A stretch of 64,000 nucleotides of DNA from Saururus chinensis (taxonomy: Eukaryota; Streptophyta; Magnoliopsida; Piperales; Saururaceae), in contig CP141148.1 in the NCBI GenBank assembly GCA_035235625.1, positions 23,499,057 to 23,563,056 of the forward strand, read 5' to 3'. A model generated the notes under the pieces. That model searched no databases. It had not been told where the DNA came from and saw only the letters and a program-made list of their open reading frames with translations. Shown here one piece after another: positions 24,087-35,751 of this stretch (the stretch's first letter is position 1; every line of letters starts with the position of its first letter). The position numbers were made by a program, and so were the translations under genes.

Positions 24087-24701
24087 ATGCGTGGGAAGAA
24101 GACCAACGAGTACGATATCGCCTTCCCTGCTTCGGATATATGGCAAGTGTACAGTACACTTGAGCTGCCGGAGCTCATCAAGACCATACCGAACTTCCTC
24201 AAAGAGATCAAGGTCACTGGGGATGGATCAGTTGGCACAACCTTTGACCTCTACAACTTTCCAGGTATTCAATCAAGATCAGAGTATCACATACGGACTG
24301 TTTTCTTAAATCAGCTTAACTTATGAACCAAATGACATTGTGAGTTTTCATTACTGTTGTTGATGGTTGCAGGAAACGCTTTTGATTGGTACAGAGAAAG
24401 GATAGGGGTTTTGGATGGCCAGGACCGGATCAAGGAAGTGGACGTAATCGGAGGAGGCTACCTGGACTTGGGCTACACCTTCTTTCGAACCCGGTTCGAG
24501 ATCTTGGAGAAAGGTCCCAATCTGAGCACCGTCAAGTCCATCGTCATGTACGAGATCAAGGATGAGTTTGCTGCCAATGAGAAAATCGCCACAATTGACG
24601 ACATGGAGACAATGGCCAAAGCAGTGGAGGAGTATCTCAAGAAGAAGAAGGGAGGCGGCAGCACACACCCATCCACCAACCTGGGTGGATTGCCTGGCTG
24701 A
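24087..24701 (+). CDS. (S)-norcoclaurine synthase-like / PR-10 (Bet v 1 fold) protein, two exons
   Basis: Exons 24087-24264 and 24373-24701, with a 108-bp GT-AG intron in phase 1, give 168 residues, about the length of a PR-10 protein. The first ATG in frame precedes the first Bet v 1 strand. DIWQVYSTLELP (17-28), the loop GDGSVGTTFDL (45-55), GGYLDLGYTFF (87-97) and EILEKGPN (102-109) are family hallmarks and closest to norcoclaurine synthases, which condense dopamine with an aldehyde in benzylisoquinoline alkaloid synthesis. By recalled alignment to Thalictrum NCS, the catalytic Tyr, Glu and Lys are kept (Y66, E68, K80), but the catalytic Asp is Thr99. There is no signal peptide, so a cytosolic protein is expected. 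NCS activity is therefore uncertain; it may be another PR-10 ligand-binding protein. The gene stands alone among transposons. Confidence 0.88.
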
Positions 24702-24747
24702 GACATGGAACTGTGGAATGGCTGGTGCTTTACTTTGCATCTAGGTT

Positions 24748-24757
24748 AATAAATAAA
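24748..24757 (+). terminator. Polyadenylation signals of the NCS-like gene
   Basis: Overlapping AATAAA words lie 47-56 bases after the stop codon, as usual for a plant 3' UTR. Confidence 0.55.
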
Positions 24758-24770
24758 GGTTATCTTTTCG

Positions 24771-25589
24771 CTGTGTATACTTCAACATATAGAGTTGCTT
24801 GAGTCTTCTGTTTGGCAAATAATCAAGGTGGTACTTGAAAAATATTTTCGTGACCAACTCTCTGACTCTGAGCCCAGTGACCAGCTCACATTCATAGATA
24901 AATATCTGTATGATTGCTTACCATGATCAAAATGCGTCATAAATGAAGAACGGTAAGATTTAGTTCTCAAGTTTCTCTCTGGTATTATATGGCAGGCTTC
25001 TATTATTAGTCACCCAATTTTAATTATAAAAATTAATCATGCATGACAAGTTTATATACACAAGAGGGCAGTTGTTCATAAATAAGGAATAGCTCTTTAT
25101 TTAACATATTGGGGCCCTACGTAAGGCTGGTCAGTGGTCACGAGGCTCTCAGGTTCTGGTCAAGAAGCTGGTGCTAGACGCTTTCATTTTTTATAAAATA
25201 AATAATTGCTGGATACAAGATATTATCTGGTTTTTCTAAAACATAAATCAGAGGCAACATCCAGCTAGGTGGCAATGATACGTACATGGGCTTGAACTGT
25301 GGGTCCCACTCAAGCCATTTCAAGGTATTCGGATGGACAACTTGCGCATGTATAAGACAGTGGGAGGCGTCTAATTTAACAATTCACCCCACTCCCTTTT
25401 CACTCTCCATTATAAATTCATTAAGATATTTATACTTAGAAAAAAATACAATATTTATAAATATGTCACTCTCCCTCCCCTTAATGTCTCTCTTTTTTTA
25501 CTCTATTTCCTTCTCTTCTATCCCAACTCCACCTTCTCCCTCACCGCCCTCATTCTTATTGTTGTCATTATCACCATCTCTTATTTTCT
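24771..25589. other. Intergenic DNA downstream of the NCS-like gene
   Basis: No gene recognised. It holds a repeat shared with 53061-53133 and a pyrimidine-rich stretch (25450-25590) whose plus-strand reading frame is low-complexity. Confidence 0.45.
25062..25135 (+). repeat. Dispersed repeat shared with 53061-53133
   Basis: GAGGGCAGTTGT...TATTGGGGCCCTACGTAAGGCTGGTCAG aligns over about 75 bases with GAGGGCAATTGT...TGTTGGAGCCCTATGTAGGCTAGTCAG at 53061-53133, both on the plus strand and both downstream of an intact gene. Family unknown. Confidence 0.6.
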
Positions 25590-27930
25590 AGCACCAACTT
25601 GTTGGTGCCCTTCTCGAAACTTGGCATTGGAACACAACAATTGATCTATTACTTTAACGGGAAAGTTTTTACTGTACAAACAATTTAAATCATAGAGAAA
25701 TTAAAGTAATATGCAGTAACAATTTAAATAAATACTTATCTTTATTAATCAAAATAAATTATTGCATAGTCTCATTAAAATAGACAAATTTACTACTCCC
25801 AATAAGTTCTCATCTAATAAGTTTACTGAAATTAAAATCTATCATTTCTATTCTCCCATAAGAAATCACACACACCCTAGAACTTCTGCACACGTGTATG
25901 TTGGAATAACACAAGGAATTTGCAAATCGATTCCAATAAAGGTGAGACCAATGAACCTCAAAAAAGAATAATCATATAAGTAAGCAACCATCAGAACATA
26001 TAATCAAAGGAGAGACTAATGAACCTGAATAAAGAATAATATATAAATAAGTTTTTTATCACATGCTCCATAACAATCAATTATTCCATCATATTCTGTA
26101 TCCACTTGGAAGTTCAAATCAATCTTTGATTTGATAGCAATTTGATAATTCTATATCACTTCTTGTAGCACAATCAAAATCAACAATTCTATAGTCTAAT
26201 TAGGATGTCTTCTTAGTGAGCACATTACGATAACTTTATAGCTATATGATAACATACAATAATTTCAAAAAGGGCTATGTTGACTGAACATTTTAAATTT
26301 ATAACAAAAGCACAGGGACATGACCTCCTGAACTTTCCTATAGATTAGGACAAGACCCATCACTAATAATACAAATAAAAGCTCAATAATACCTCATCCA
26401 TGAGTCGATACAATAGTGTATTCTTATGATAAATTATCATCAACTTCCAACAAAACTTGAATTCTCAATAACAATTTGTCGTGTTATTGTATAACCCACT
26501 TGGATCAAGTTTATCTTCATTAAATCTTATAGCAAATAACTGTTCCCAATCTTAAGCTATAGTAAAACACTAGTTATTGTCGTCAATTTTTGAAAGGACA
26601 AACCTGGGGCTAAAATACAATACCCTTAGTTTAAAATATAAATTGAGAACTACAAGATTTATGGCACTTTATGTGTTGTAAAATGCAAAACTATTTTGAA
26701 TAAAATCTGCGCACAATCATATGTGCCTAATGTGTGCTCAAAATCACAACACAAGAGTTTTTCATCTAGATAACCCACCTCAAGAAAAACTATGATACTC
26801 TGTCTAGACAAAATAATGCACTATATAAACAAATTATAAAATTACCATTGATACAAATGAAAGAGATTTTTTCTCTCCTACGGATGACCTTCACACTACT
26901 CTAAACTCTTGAATTACCACTCCGATAGATTACTTCTTCAGTTGCATTCAATTTGATCTCTACTCTAAGAAACTTTTGAGCAATTATGATCTCCATAGTA
27001 AGTCCATTACCTTGATTGATCCTCCTTGATCTTCTCAGCAAACTTGCACGAGACTTGGAATTTGGTTTTCAATCTCCCTTTTATTCATCTTTACTACTTA
27101 GTCCTTCAAGTATACATGTAAAGTGTTATCACAAATTATTCATGAAGCTAAAAGGAAGAAACATGAAAGTTTGTAGGATCTCAGTGGCTAAATCTTATTT
27201 CTTCTCAAAACATAATAATCATGGAAGTTCTCTCCTCTCTCAAATTAATAGAGAAATCTAACAAAGCACTCTTTCTACTCTTTTATAGCTTCTTCATTTT
27301 CTTTAATACATCCAAACATCTCTTAATTATATAGACCCCAAAGTCAGTTTAGGCATTAGACTTTCAATAGGAAACAAATTCTTGATGAAATATTTTATTT
27401 TAGGCAATTTTGTGACCACTCAATATATCATTTCATAATATGATCCATCATTAATTATTCTATTTAAAAATTAGACTAGAACTAGTTGATCATTTTACGA
27501 GGCGATTGATTATTCCCTTTTCTGAAACCTAACAAAACCTAATCCAATCAGTTTTTACACTAGACAATTGATTGTTTCTGGTGTGAAATTTTTTTTTAAT
27601 CTTGTTCAAGATAAATCGATCTTTCTATGAAGGTTGATTGATCACTTATGAATTCTTGTGATTTTTTAATAGTTTTTTACCCAAAATTTTTCTTAAGTCT
27701 CTTTATGATAACCTCTATCAAATATGTGAGTGTGCGAGTGTGATGTTCATGTATGTGTTTTGCTTGTTGAAACCCCTTTCGAGTCTTCATGTTCCACTTT
27801 ATGTTTAGCTTACGATCTTATGTAGAAAACATACACTTCCTATGACTCAAATTATGCATCACCTTGAAATCGTTTATTATACCGAAGTAAGCTAACAATA
27901 CACATGTGGCCAAATATATACTTACGAACA
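25590..27930 (-). mobile_element. Sirevirus-type LTR relative, copy D
   Basis: The AACCCACCTCAAGAAAAACTATGA text near 26780 matches the conserved AACCCAAACTCGGGTAAAAAAC block of copies A (3440) and B (17400). The GATTGATTATTCCC and GATCATTT words near 27490-27660 match the LTR repeats of copies A-C. Outer end near 27930. A 90-bp segment around GAACCTxAAxAAAGAATAAT is duplicated at 25950-26045. No coding domain seen. Solo or partial LTR. Confidence 0.4.
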
Positions 27931-28259
27931 TCCCTATTTTTTTGAATTTTTTTGTAATTTTATATTTGTTTTTCGATGAATAAATTTGATGCCTTATCGT
28001 ATCTACTTTTATATTTTACCTTGATATTCATAATCAGGTGTGGGGCATGGTTACTGGTAGTGGCCCTTGGTGAATTACAAGAGACATTGGTGCTAATTAC
28101 AACATCCCTATTCCAACTTCAAAGATATCGTATTTTGAAGTTGAGATAATATTTGAATAAAATAATAATTAAAATTGGGGAAAAGGACGATCATTGATGA
28201 CACCAGTAGTTGGCATCCACGTCACGTGAGCCTACACATGAGCCTCGGTCCAATTTCAC

Positions 28260-29619
28260 TCATTTAAGAGGCATTCTTAGCTAATTCAAGGGTGTTCTAC
28301 GCAATGGAAGTGCTCACTCCTTGGGTCAGTGACTTTAGAGATGAGAAATGGCCCGGGGCACGAGGAGGCTCTGTCTGACACCCTCAGGACAAAAGAGATA
28401 AAAAAAGTAGCATAGAGCAAGAGGATGCTCCGTCCTCCACCACCAGGCAGCATCGAGAGAAGTGGCTCAGAGTAAGGGGAGGCTCCATCCTTCACCGATG
28501 GGACATACAGTGAGAGAAATATCCCCAAGAAAGGAGAGGTTCTGTTTGTCACTGTAGGGCGCATAGAGAGAGAGAGAGAGAGAGAGATCACCTTGGGTAA
28601 GGGGAGGCTCTATCCGTTGCCTACGAGTCCGGTAAATAAAAAGTGTCACTGCATAAGGGGAGCTTCTATCCACCACTTACGGGCACTGAAAGTGAGAAGT
28701 GTATCCGGGTAAGGGGAGGTTTTGTCTGCCGCCTTTTGGCGTGGGAAGTAAGATGCATCTCCAGGTAAATGGAGGTTTTGACTGCCACCTACTAGCATGC
28801 AACTCTCTTGACTTGGCAATGCCTCTAGCCACTATTTCCACCACTAACATTGCTATCGTCGTGTGCTCACCATCGAACTCTCATGGATTAAGGGGTAGAG
28901 GATTTTGAACTCATAATTTCATGATAACATGTTTTAAATTATTAGCAACATGCTAGGATTATGCAATTTCATACTTTAGATGTTAAATGATGATTTGATT
29001 GCATGATGTAAGAGGGAAAGATGATAAATTATAGTATGTTTCATTATGCATACAACATGCTTGTAAGCTTCGAGTATGTTTATTGTATGTATGTTAGTTA
29101 TGGTTAACGAGTATGTTGCTAAGCTATGTGTTGAATTACGGGTATGTGATGTGTAAGTATGATGAATTAAGTGTATGAAATATGCATGTGTGATGGACAT
29201 ACATATGTATGATGGATATACTCTTGTGTGATGGGTTTGTGTTTGTGTGTGGGGTAGATGTATGTGCAATGGATGGTAAATGGTGGCAGGGGTTTTTCAT
29301 AGATTTTGATGCGAATTTGTAACCATTTGTTAGATAATGGAGGGTGAAAAAATTGACGAGTGAGGATTGCTTTGGAGTGGATTGCTTTAATGAGGATTGG
29401 TTTGGATTATATTGAATGGATTTGATTGGATTGGTAGAATGTCAGAGCAATGATAAGAAGACTTGGGGATTATGGGAGTTAGCGAACTTAGGGTTTGGAG
29501 TTTACTCTGAGGATTTTACGATAGTAAGATTTCAAATCATAATTGTACAAGCATAATGTACATATTATGAATAAGAATGTAAGAATAATAAGTTATTAGT
29601 AAAGGTTTGACATTTAGAA
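28260..29619 (+). mobile_element. Gypsy-like LTR fragment with minisatellite
   Basis: AAGAGGCATTCTTAGCTAATTC at 28267 resembles the duplicated segment at 6940 and 7130, and is followed by the same 56-bp minisatellite in the same orientation. It may continue beyond the CACTA insertion at 42237, but no end could be fixed. No gene was recognised. The frame at 28976-29269 (minus) is His/Thr-rich low complexity. Confidence 0.4.
28336..28800 (+). repeat. Minisatellite, about 56-bp unit, about 8 copies
   Basis: Units with the core AAGGGGAGGCTCTGTC followed by CACC and a GGCA/GGGAC word are spaced at about 56 bases. One unit contains a GA run (28566-28589). The same unit occurs at 7200-7590 and inverted at 20040-20310. 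Confidence 0.75.
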
Positions 29620-30284
29620 CACTACAAAAAAAAGTTCAACAGCGATGGTCTCTAGCTGTCTCTATTGATTACTTTGGTTGTCGTTAATCTAAATAGAGGC
29701 ATGCTGACGACCATCGCAGAAATTATGTTGTTGATAGTTTAAGCAACGGCCGAGAGGACTTTCTATGACAGTTATGGCCATCGAAACAAAAATTCCCCAC
29801 CGTCTACTTTTGACTACCTACGATGGCCAAATGACCTTTAGCGACAGTTGTGGTCATCGCAGACGACCCTTATTCAGTGACGGCCAAAGAGACCACGCTA
29901 AAACTGCCATTTAGTGACAGTTTCGGTCGTCGCACAAACAAAACATTCAATGACGGCCCAACAGACCATCGTTGGTGTTTAATTTTTTTAAATATTTTAA
30001 AAAAATTAAATAAAAATTAACAACCATGTCAGCTATAGTCATTGCCGATGTCATTTTAAAAAAAAATAACTTTAAAAAATAGAATTTTTTTTTCAAAAAA
30101 TGACATCAACGATGGCAATAGCTGTCATTGTTGTTAAACTCTTTTTTTTAAATAATTATTTATTTTAAAAAATAATATTTTATTTTAAAAAAAATAGAAA
30201 AATTTAAATTTTTTTTGTTAAAAAATTATTATATACTTTTGATTGTATCTACTTCATAATGAGGTTAAAACTATTACAATATCA

Positions 30285-30660
30285 AACATATTTACAATTT
30301 TGAAGCCAGGCTTTTAGTTCTTCAAAGGATATGGCACCATCATTGTCTATGTCCATCTTTTTAAACATTTCCTTGATGTCTTCTAGTTCTTCAGATGATA
30401 AATGATCCACAATTACCTGCAAAGTTCCATGGTGATATATCAATTGCAACTCAAGAATGACCAGAGAAAACACAAGATCTAATATGGTGGATTGACAAAC
30501 CCTGCGAGCTTTTCTTTTAAATATTTTCATCAATGAGAACTACTTGAGCCTTGACTTGACAACATCACCAAGAGGAACATTTGGAACCTTTTTGAAATTC
30601 AGAAGCCATGGATTTTTTTGGAGAACAAGGAGAGCAGTAAATTCCGTAAGTGAGAAATTC
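30285..30660 (-). pseudogene. CPK13-like calcium-dependent protein kinase fragment (captured)
   Basis: Two minus-strand exons, 30660-30501 and 30416-30285, are separated by an 84-bp GT-AG intron. The first reads [19 protein letters not shown]...FSLMKIFKRKARR, the end of the kinase domain plus the autoinhibitory junction. The second reads VIVDHLSSEELEDIKEMF, then the first EF-hand loop DIDNDGAISFEE. This matches group III CDPKs (CPK7/8/13/32), notably CPK13-like ones (KEMFKKMDTDNDG). A TAG stands where these proteins have Gln in SRLKQF. The catalytic core, further EF-hands and the gene's flanks are missing. It lies near the left end of the CACTA element at 29620-42236, so it is best read as a transduplicated gene piece, not a working kinase. 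Confidence 0.88.
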
Positions 30661-31503
30661 AGCTGACAATATCCTCATAAAGAAAATTTTAATTATAAAA
30701 ATTTCAAAGGGATGCCAATTAGGAGAGAGGGAGAGAGAGATAGAGACAGAGAAGGATTCAATAAGGATGCCTATGATAAGGTGGCTTGAAGATATCTAGC
30801 TGGTGATTGACTGATTGAACCACAAAGACAACATTTGAGCAAGTAAAAATTTATAATCCACAAGGAAGAATATATCAATGCATTAAAGGGACATTCTTTT
30901 AAAATATCTATGGCATTTAAATGACTACATTATAACTGTTTTCTAGTGAAATTATAGGTGGTTCACCAAAAATAATACCATAAAAAGGGAGCAGACATAT
31001 TAACTCTTATCATATTGATCAGTCTCTAAGTTAGTTTATTTTCTAAAACATAGTTCAGATCAGGTTTTCAATAAGAGACTAGGACCATCTGGTGATTAGA
31101 AACTCAACGTGAAATATCCACTAATTGCCGAAAGTTCCATAGCCCACTACAACAAAAATGACTATTAGCGACGCTTTTAAGCGTCGCTAAAAATCATATA
31201 AGCATCGCTAATGACAATTAGCTACGCTTATAAAATGTCGCTACTTACGTCGTTAAAAAATGAGTCGCAATTGATCATTAGCGACGCTTAGGGAAAGCGT
31301 CACTAATAGTGCACATTAGCAACATTTATATATACGTCGTAAATAATTTTATTATTAGCGATGCATATGAAAGCGTCGCTAATAGTTGATTATTAGTGAC
31401 GCTTTCCAATACGTCGCTAATATAAAAAAATATTTTAAAAAAATAAATAACAACTCTTAGCGACGCTTTATAAGCGTCGCTAATAATAAAAAAAATTTAA
31501 AAC

Positions 31504-31712
31504 CTCGTTAATAAAAAAACATATTTTAACAAAAACTTTTTATGTATTAGCGCACTTGACAAAGCGTCGCTAATACTTTGTAAAATTAAAAAAAATAAAA
31601 AAGTCTTTAGCGATGCTTTTCGTTAATAAAAAAACATATTTTAACAAAAACTTTTTATGTATTAGCAACGCTTGACAAAGCGTCGCTAATACTTTGTAAA
31701 ATTAAAAAAAAT
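31504..31712. repeat. 115-bp tandem duplication in CACTA subterminal region
   Basis: CGTTAATAAAAAAACATATTTT through TACTTTGTAAAATT occurs twice, starting near 31504 and 31621, each copy carrying one GCGTCGCTAA module. Confidence 0.8.
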
Positions 31713-31789
31713 AAAAACTTTAGGAAAATTTAAAAAAACCGGCACCGGAATCCGACAAAAGTGCCGAATCCGGCGCCGGTGGGAGGTTG

Positions 31790-32990
31790 GGGCACGGGGG
31801 GTGTCGTGACCGGGGAGACGGGGTGGGCGGGACACGGGGAGAGGGAGGAGGTGGAGTGGGTGGCTGGATTCCGGTGGAAGCCGGAATCCAGTCCGCCCCC
31901 CCTCTCCCTCTGTTGAGTGTCTCTTCCCCGGGTTTGCCCACCTCTGGTGAGAAGGAGGAGTGGGAGGGAGGGTGGTGGCCGACCCTCCATAGTCCCGGCC
32001 TCCCTCTCCCGCTGCCCCATCTCCACCGGAACCTCCCCCCTCCTCTGAAATAGAGAAGGGGAAGGGAGGAGGACCCGGGGAGAGAAGGGGGGGAGGAGGA
32101 GGGAGGCACACGGGGGCGAGTGGCCTAGAAGGAGGCGGGGCGGAGGGAGGTGGTGGGGGACTGGAGGGAGGGAGCGGGGCAGGGGGACTGGAGGGAGGGA
32201 GCGGGACAGGGAGGGACTGGAGGGAGGGGGGCAAAAGGAGGAGGGAGGGAGGGGGGACTGTGGGGGTCAATAGAGGGAGGGCAAGGGGGTGAAGAGAGAG
32301 GGGAGTGGGAGTGGGAGTGGGAGTGGGAGGGTGGCCAGCCACCCCCTCTCTTCCCCAGGTCGGCCCACCTCTGGTGAGAAGGAGGAGTGGGAGGGAGGGG
32401 GGTGGCCGACCCCCCGTAGTCCCAGCCTCCCTCTCCCGCTGCCCCATCTCCACCGGAACCTCCCCCCTCCTCTGAAACAGAGAAGGGGAAGGGAGGAGGA
32501 CCTGGGGAGAGAAGGTGAGGAGGAGGAGGGAGGCACGCGGGGGCGAGTGGCCTAGGAGGAGGCGGGGCAGGTGGGGCAGAAGGGGGGGCGAAGAGAGAGG
32601 GGACCGGGCTGGCGCGGGCGGCGGAATGGAGCAGGGGGAGGGAGGGGGGGACTGGACGGTGGCAGGCGGCGGGGAGACGTGGCCGACAGAGCGGTGGGGG
32701 ATTGCAGCAGAGGGAGAGAGAAAACGGGGAAGGGGGAGGAGGGGGCCGGAGGACGGAGCTGCGGGGGCGAGTGGCCGAGTAGGAGGCAGGATGGAGAGGA
32801 GGTGGGGCAGCGTGGCTACAGGAGGCGGAGGACGACAGGGTGCAGAAAGGGGAACAGAGGGGGTGGTGGGGTAGCACCGGAGGACGGAGCGGCGGGGGCA
32901 AGTGGCCGAGGAGAAGGCGGGGCGGAGAGGAGGCGAGGCGACAGGCAGCGGCGGCAGGGCGGCGGGGTCCGGGAAAATGGGGGACGGGTA
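31790..32990 (+). repeat. G-rich block with internal duplication, inside inner CACTA
   Basis: The plus strand is rich in GGAGGGAGG, GGGGAGG and GGGAGTGGGAGTGGGAGTGGGAG. A segment of about 210 bp (GGTGAGAAGGAGGAGTGGGAGG...GGAGGAGGGAGGCA) at about 31945-32110 returns at about 32370-32535. Long reading frames on both strands are Pro/Arg/Gly low-complexity, overlap each other and show no domain, so no gene is called. Many G-triplet clusters could fold into G-quadruplexes. Confidence 0.7.
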
Positions 32991-33349
32991 GATTTATATA
33001 GGAGCGAGCAAAATTTCACCCGCGCGGGAAATTTCGCCCACGCGGGCAGAATTTGGCCCAGATATTTTTTTTTAAACAAAATACATTAGCGACACTCACA
33101 ATGTGCGTCGCTAATACAAACTAACAGCGACATATAAGTACTTCGTCGCTAATACAACATGTATTAGCGACGTAAACACTTGTACATCACTAATATTGTA
33201 GTCTTTAGCGACGTACATGTTTATACGTTGCTAATACAACATCGTATTAGCGACGTATAAGCTTATATGTCGCTAATACTTATGTTATATTAGCGATGTA
33301 TAGTATATACGTCGCTAATACTCCGAATTTTAAAAAACAAATTCATATC

Positions 33350-34468
33350 CCCTCCGCTCTGTCTCTCTTCTCTCTCCTCTCGCTCCCTATCTCCTATCTC
33401 TCTCCTCCCTCTCTCTTCTCTCTCTACCCTCCCTCTCCCTTCTCTCTCTACCCTCTATCTCTCCCTTCTGTCCCCTCTCTCTCTCTTCCCTCTCCTCTCT
33501 CTCCTCCCTATCTCTGTTCTCTCTCTCCTCCCTTCTCTCTCTCCTCACTCTCTCTCCTCCCTCCCTCTCCTCTCTATCCTCCCTCTCTCCCCCTTCTCTC
33601 TCTCTCTCCCTCTCCTCTCTCTCTCTCCTTCCTCCCCTCCCTCTCTCTCTCCTCCCTTCTCCCTCTCTCTCTCCTCCCTTCTCGCTCTCTCTCCTCCCTT
33701 CTCCCCTCACTCTCTCTCTTCTCCATCTACTCTTTCTCTCCTCTCTCTCCCCCTCTCTCTATTTTATATTTTTTATTTAAAAATAAAAGAATATATATAT
33801 ATATATATATTAGCGACGAATATGAGTATACATCGCTAATACTCAAGGTATTAGCGACGTATATTTGTAAGCGTCGTTAATACCTTTTTTATTTTTAATT
33901 CATTTTTTAAATAAAAATTTAAAAAAAATCAAAAAATTGAAAAATATTACTCTTCATCTCCTCCCTATCTCCCCTCTCCTCTCTCTCTCTCCCTCCCTCT
34001 CCTCCCTCTCTCCCCTCTCCTCTCTCTCTCCTCCCTCCCTCCCTCTCTCTTTCCCCCTCTCTCCCTCTCCTCTCTCTCTCTCTCCCCTCCCTCCCTCCCT
34101 CTCTCTCTCTCACTCTCTCTCCCCTCTCCTCTCTCTTTCCTCCCTCCCTCCCTCCCTCCCTCTCTCTCCCTCTCTCTCCCCTTCTCCCTCTCTCTCTCTC
34201 TCTTCTCTCTCTCCTCACCCTCTCTCTCACTCTCACTCTCTCCCCTCTTCCTCTCTCTCCTTCCTCACCTCTCTCTCCTCCCTCTCTCTCTCCACCTTTT
34301 CTCTCTCCTATCTCTTTCTCTTCCCTCTCTCCCTCTCTCTCCTCCCCCCTCTCTCTCTCTCCTCCCTTCTCCCCTCTCTCTTTCCTCCCTTCTCCCCTCA
34401 CTCTCTCTCTCCTCCATCTAGTCTCTCTCCCCCTCTCTTTATTTTATATATTTTTTTTAAAAAATAAA

Positions 34469-34513
<45 letters not shown>

Positions 34514-35105
34514 CGACGTATAGTCATATACGTCGCTAATACTCAAGGGTATTAGCGACGTATATGAGTATACGTCTCTAATAATCAAGGGTATTACCGA
34601 CATATATGAGTATATGTCGCTAATACTCAAGGGTATTCGCGATGTATATTCGGAAGCGTCATTAATACCTTTTTTATTTTTTATTCATTTTTCAAATAAA
34701 AATTTCAAAACATTTTAAAATATTTAAAAATATTACTCTTCATCTCCTCCCTCTCTCCCCTCTCCTCTCTCTCTCCCCATCTCTCCCTCTCCTCACTCTC
34801 TCTCCCCTTCTTCCCTCCCTCCCTCTCTCTCTCACTCTCTCTCCCCTTCTCCCTCTCTCTCACTCTCTCTCCCCTTCTCCCTCTCTCTCTCTCTCACTCT
34901 CTCTCCTTCCTCACCTCTCTCCCCTCCCTTCTCTCTCCACCCTTTCTCTCTACTATCTCTTTCTCTTCCCTCCCCCCTCTCTCCTCCCTTCTCCCTCTCT
35001 CTCTCTCCTCTCTTCTACCCTCACTCTCTCTCTCTCTCCTCCATCTACTTTTTCTCTCCTCTTTCTCCCCCTCTCTCTATTTTATATTTTTTATTTAAAA
35101 ATAAA

Positions 35106-35158
<53 letters not shown>

Positions 35159-35714
35159 CGACGTATAGCCATACACTTCGCTAATACTAAGGGTATTAGC
35201 GACGTATATGAGTCTACGTCGTTATACTCAAGGGTATTCGCAACCTATATTCAGAAGCGTCGTTAATACCTTTTTTATTTTTTTTATTTATTTTTCAAAT
35301 AAAAATTTAAAAAAATTTAAGAAAATTTCAAAAAATTTAAAAATATAACTCTTCATCTCCTCCCTCTCTCCCGTCTCCTCTCTCTCTCCTCCCTCCCTCT
35401 CTCTGTCACTCTCTCTCCCCTCCTCCCCTCTCTCTCACTCTCTCCCCTCCTCCTCCTCTCTCTCTCCTTCCTCACCTCTCTCTCTCTCTCCTTCCACCCC
35501 TCTCTCTCTCCACCCTTTCTCTCTCTCCACCCTCTCTCTCTCCTATCTCTTTCTCTTCCCTCCCCCTCTCTCTCTCCTCCCTTCTCCTCTCTCTCTCCTC
35601 CCTTCTCCCCTCTCTCTCTCCTCCCTTCTCCCCTCTCTCTCTCTCCTCCCTTCTCCCCTCACACTCTCTCTCTCCCCCTCTCTCTATTTTATATTTTTTA
35701 TTTAAAAATAAAAG

Positions 35715-35751
<37 letters not shown>

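Noticed and set aside
24351-24740. Minus-strand frames opposite the NCS-like gene (up to 129 residues)
   Set aside because: Shadow frames of a well-supported plus-strand exon.
28976-29269. 97-residue His/Thr-rich frame (minus)
   Set aside because: Arises from degenerate ATGTGTG-type repeats; no known domain.
31686-33089. Open frames up to 258 residues on both strands in the G-rich block
   Set aside because: Pro/Ser- or Gly/Arg/Glu-rich low complexity, mutually overlapping, in a non-coding part of a CACTA element. Length follows from lack of A/T stops in G-rich DNA.
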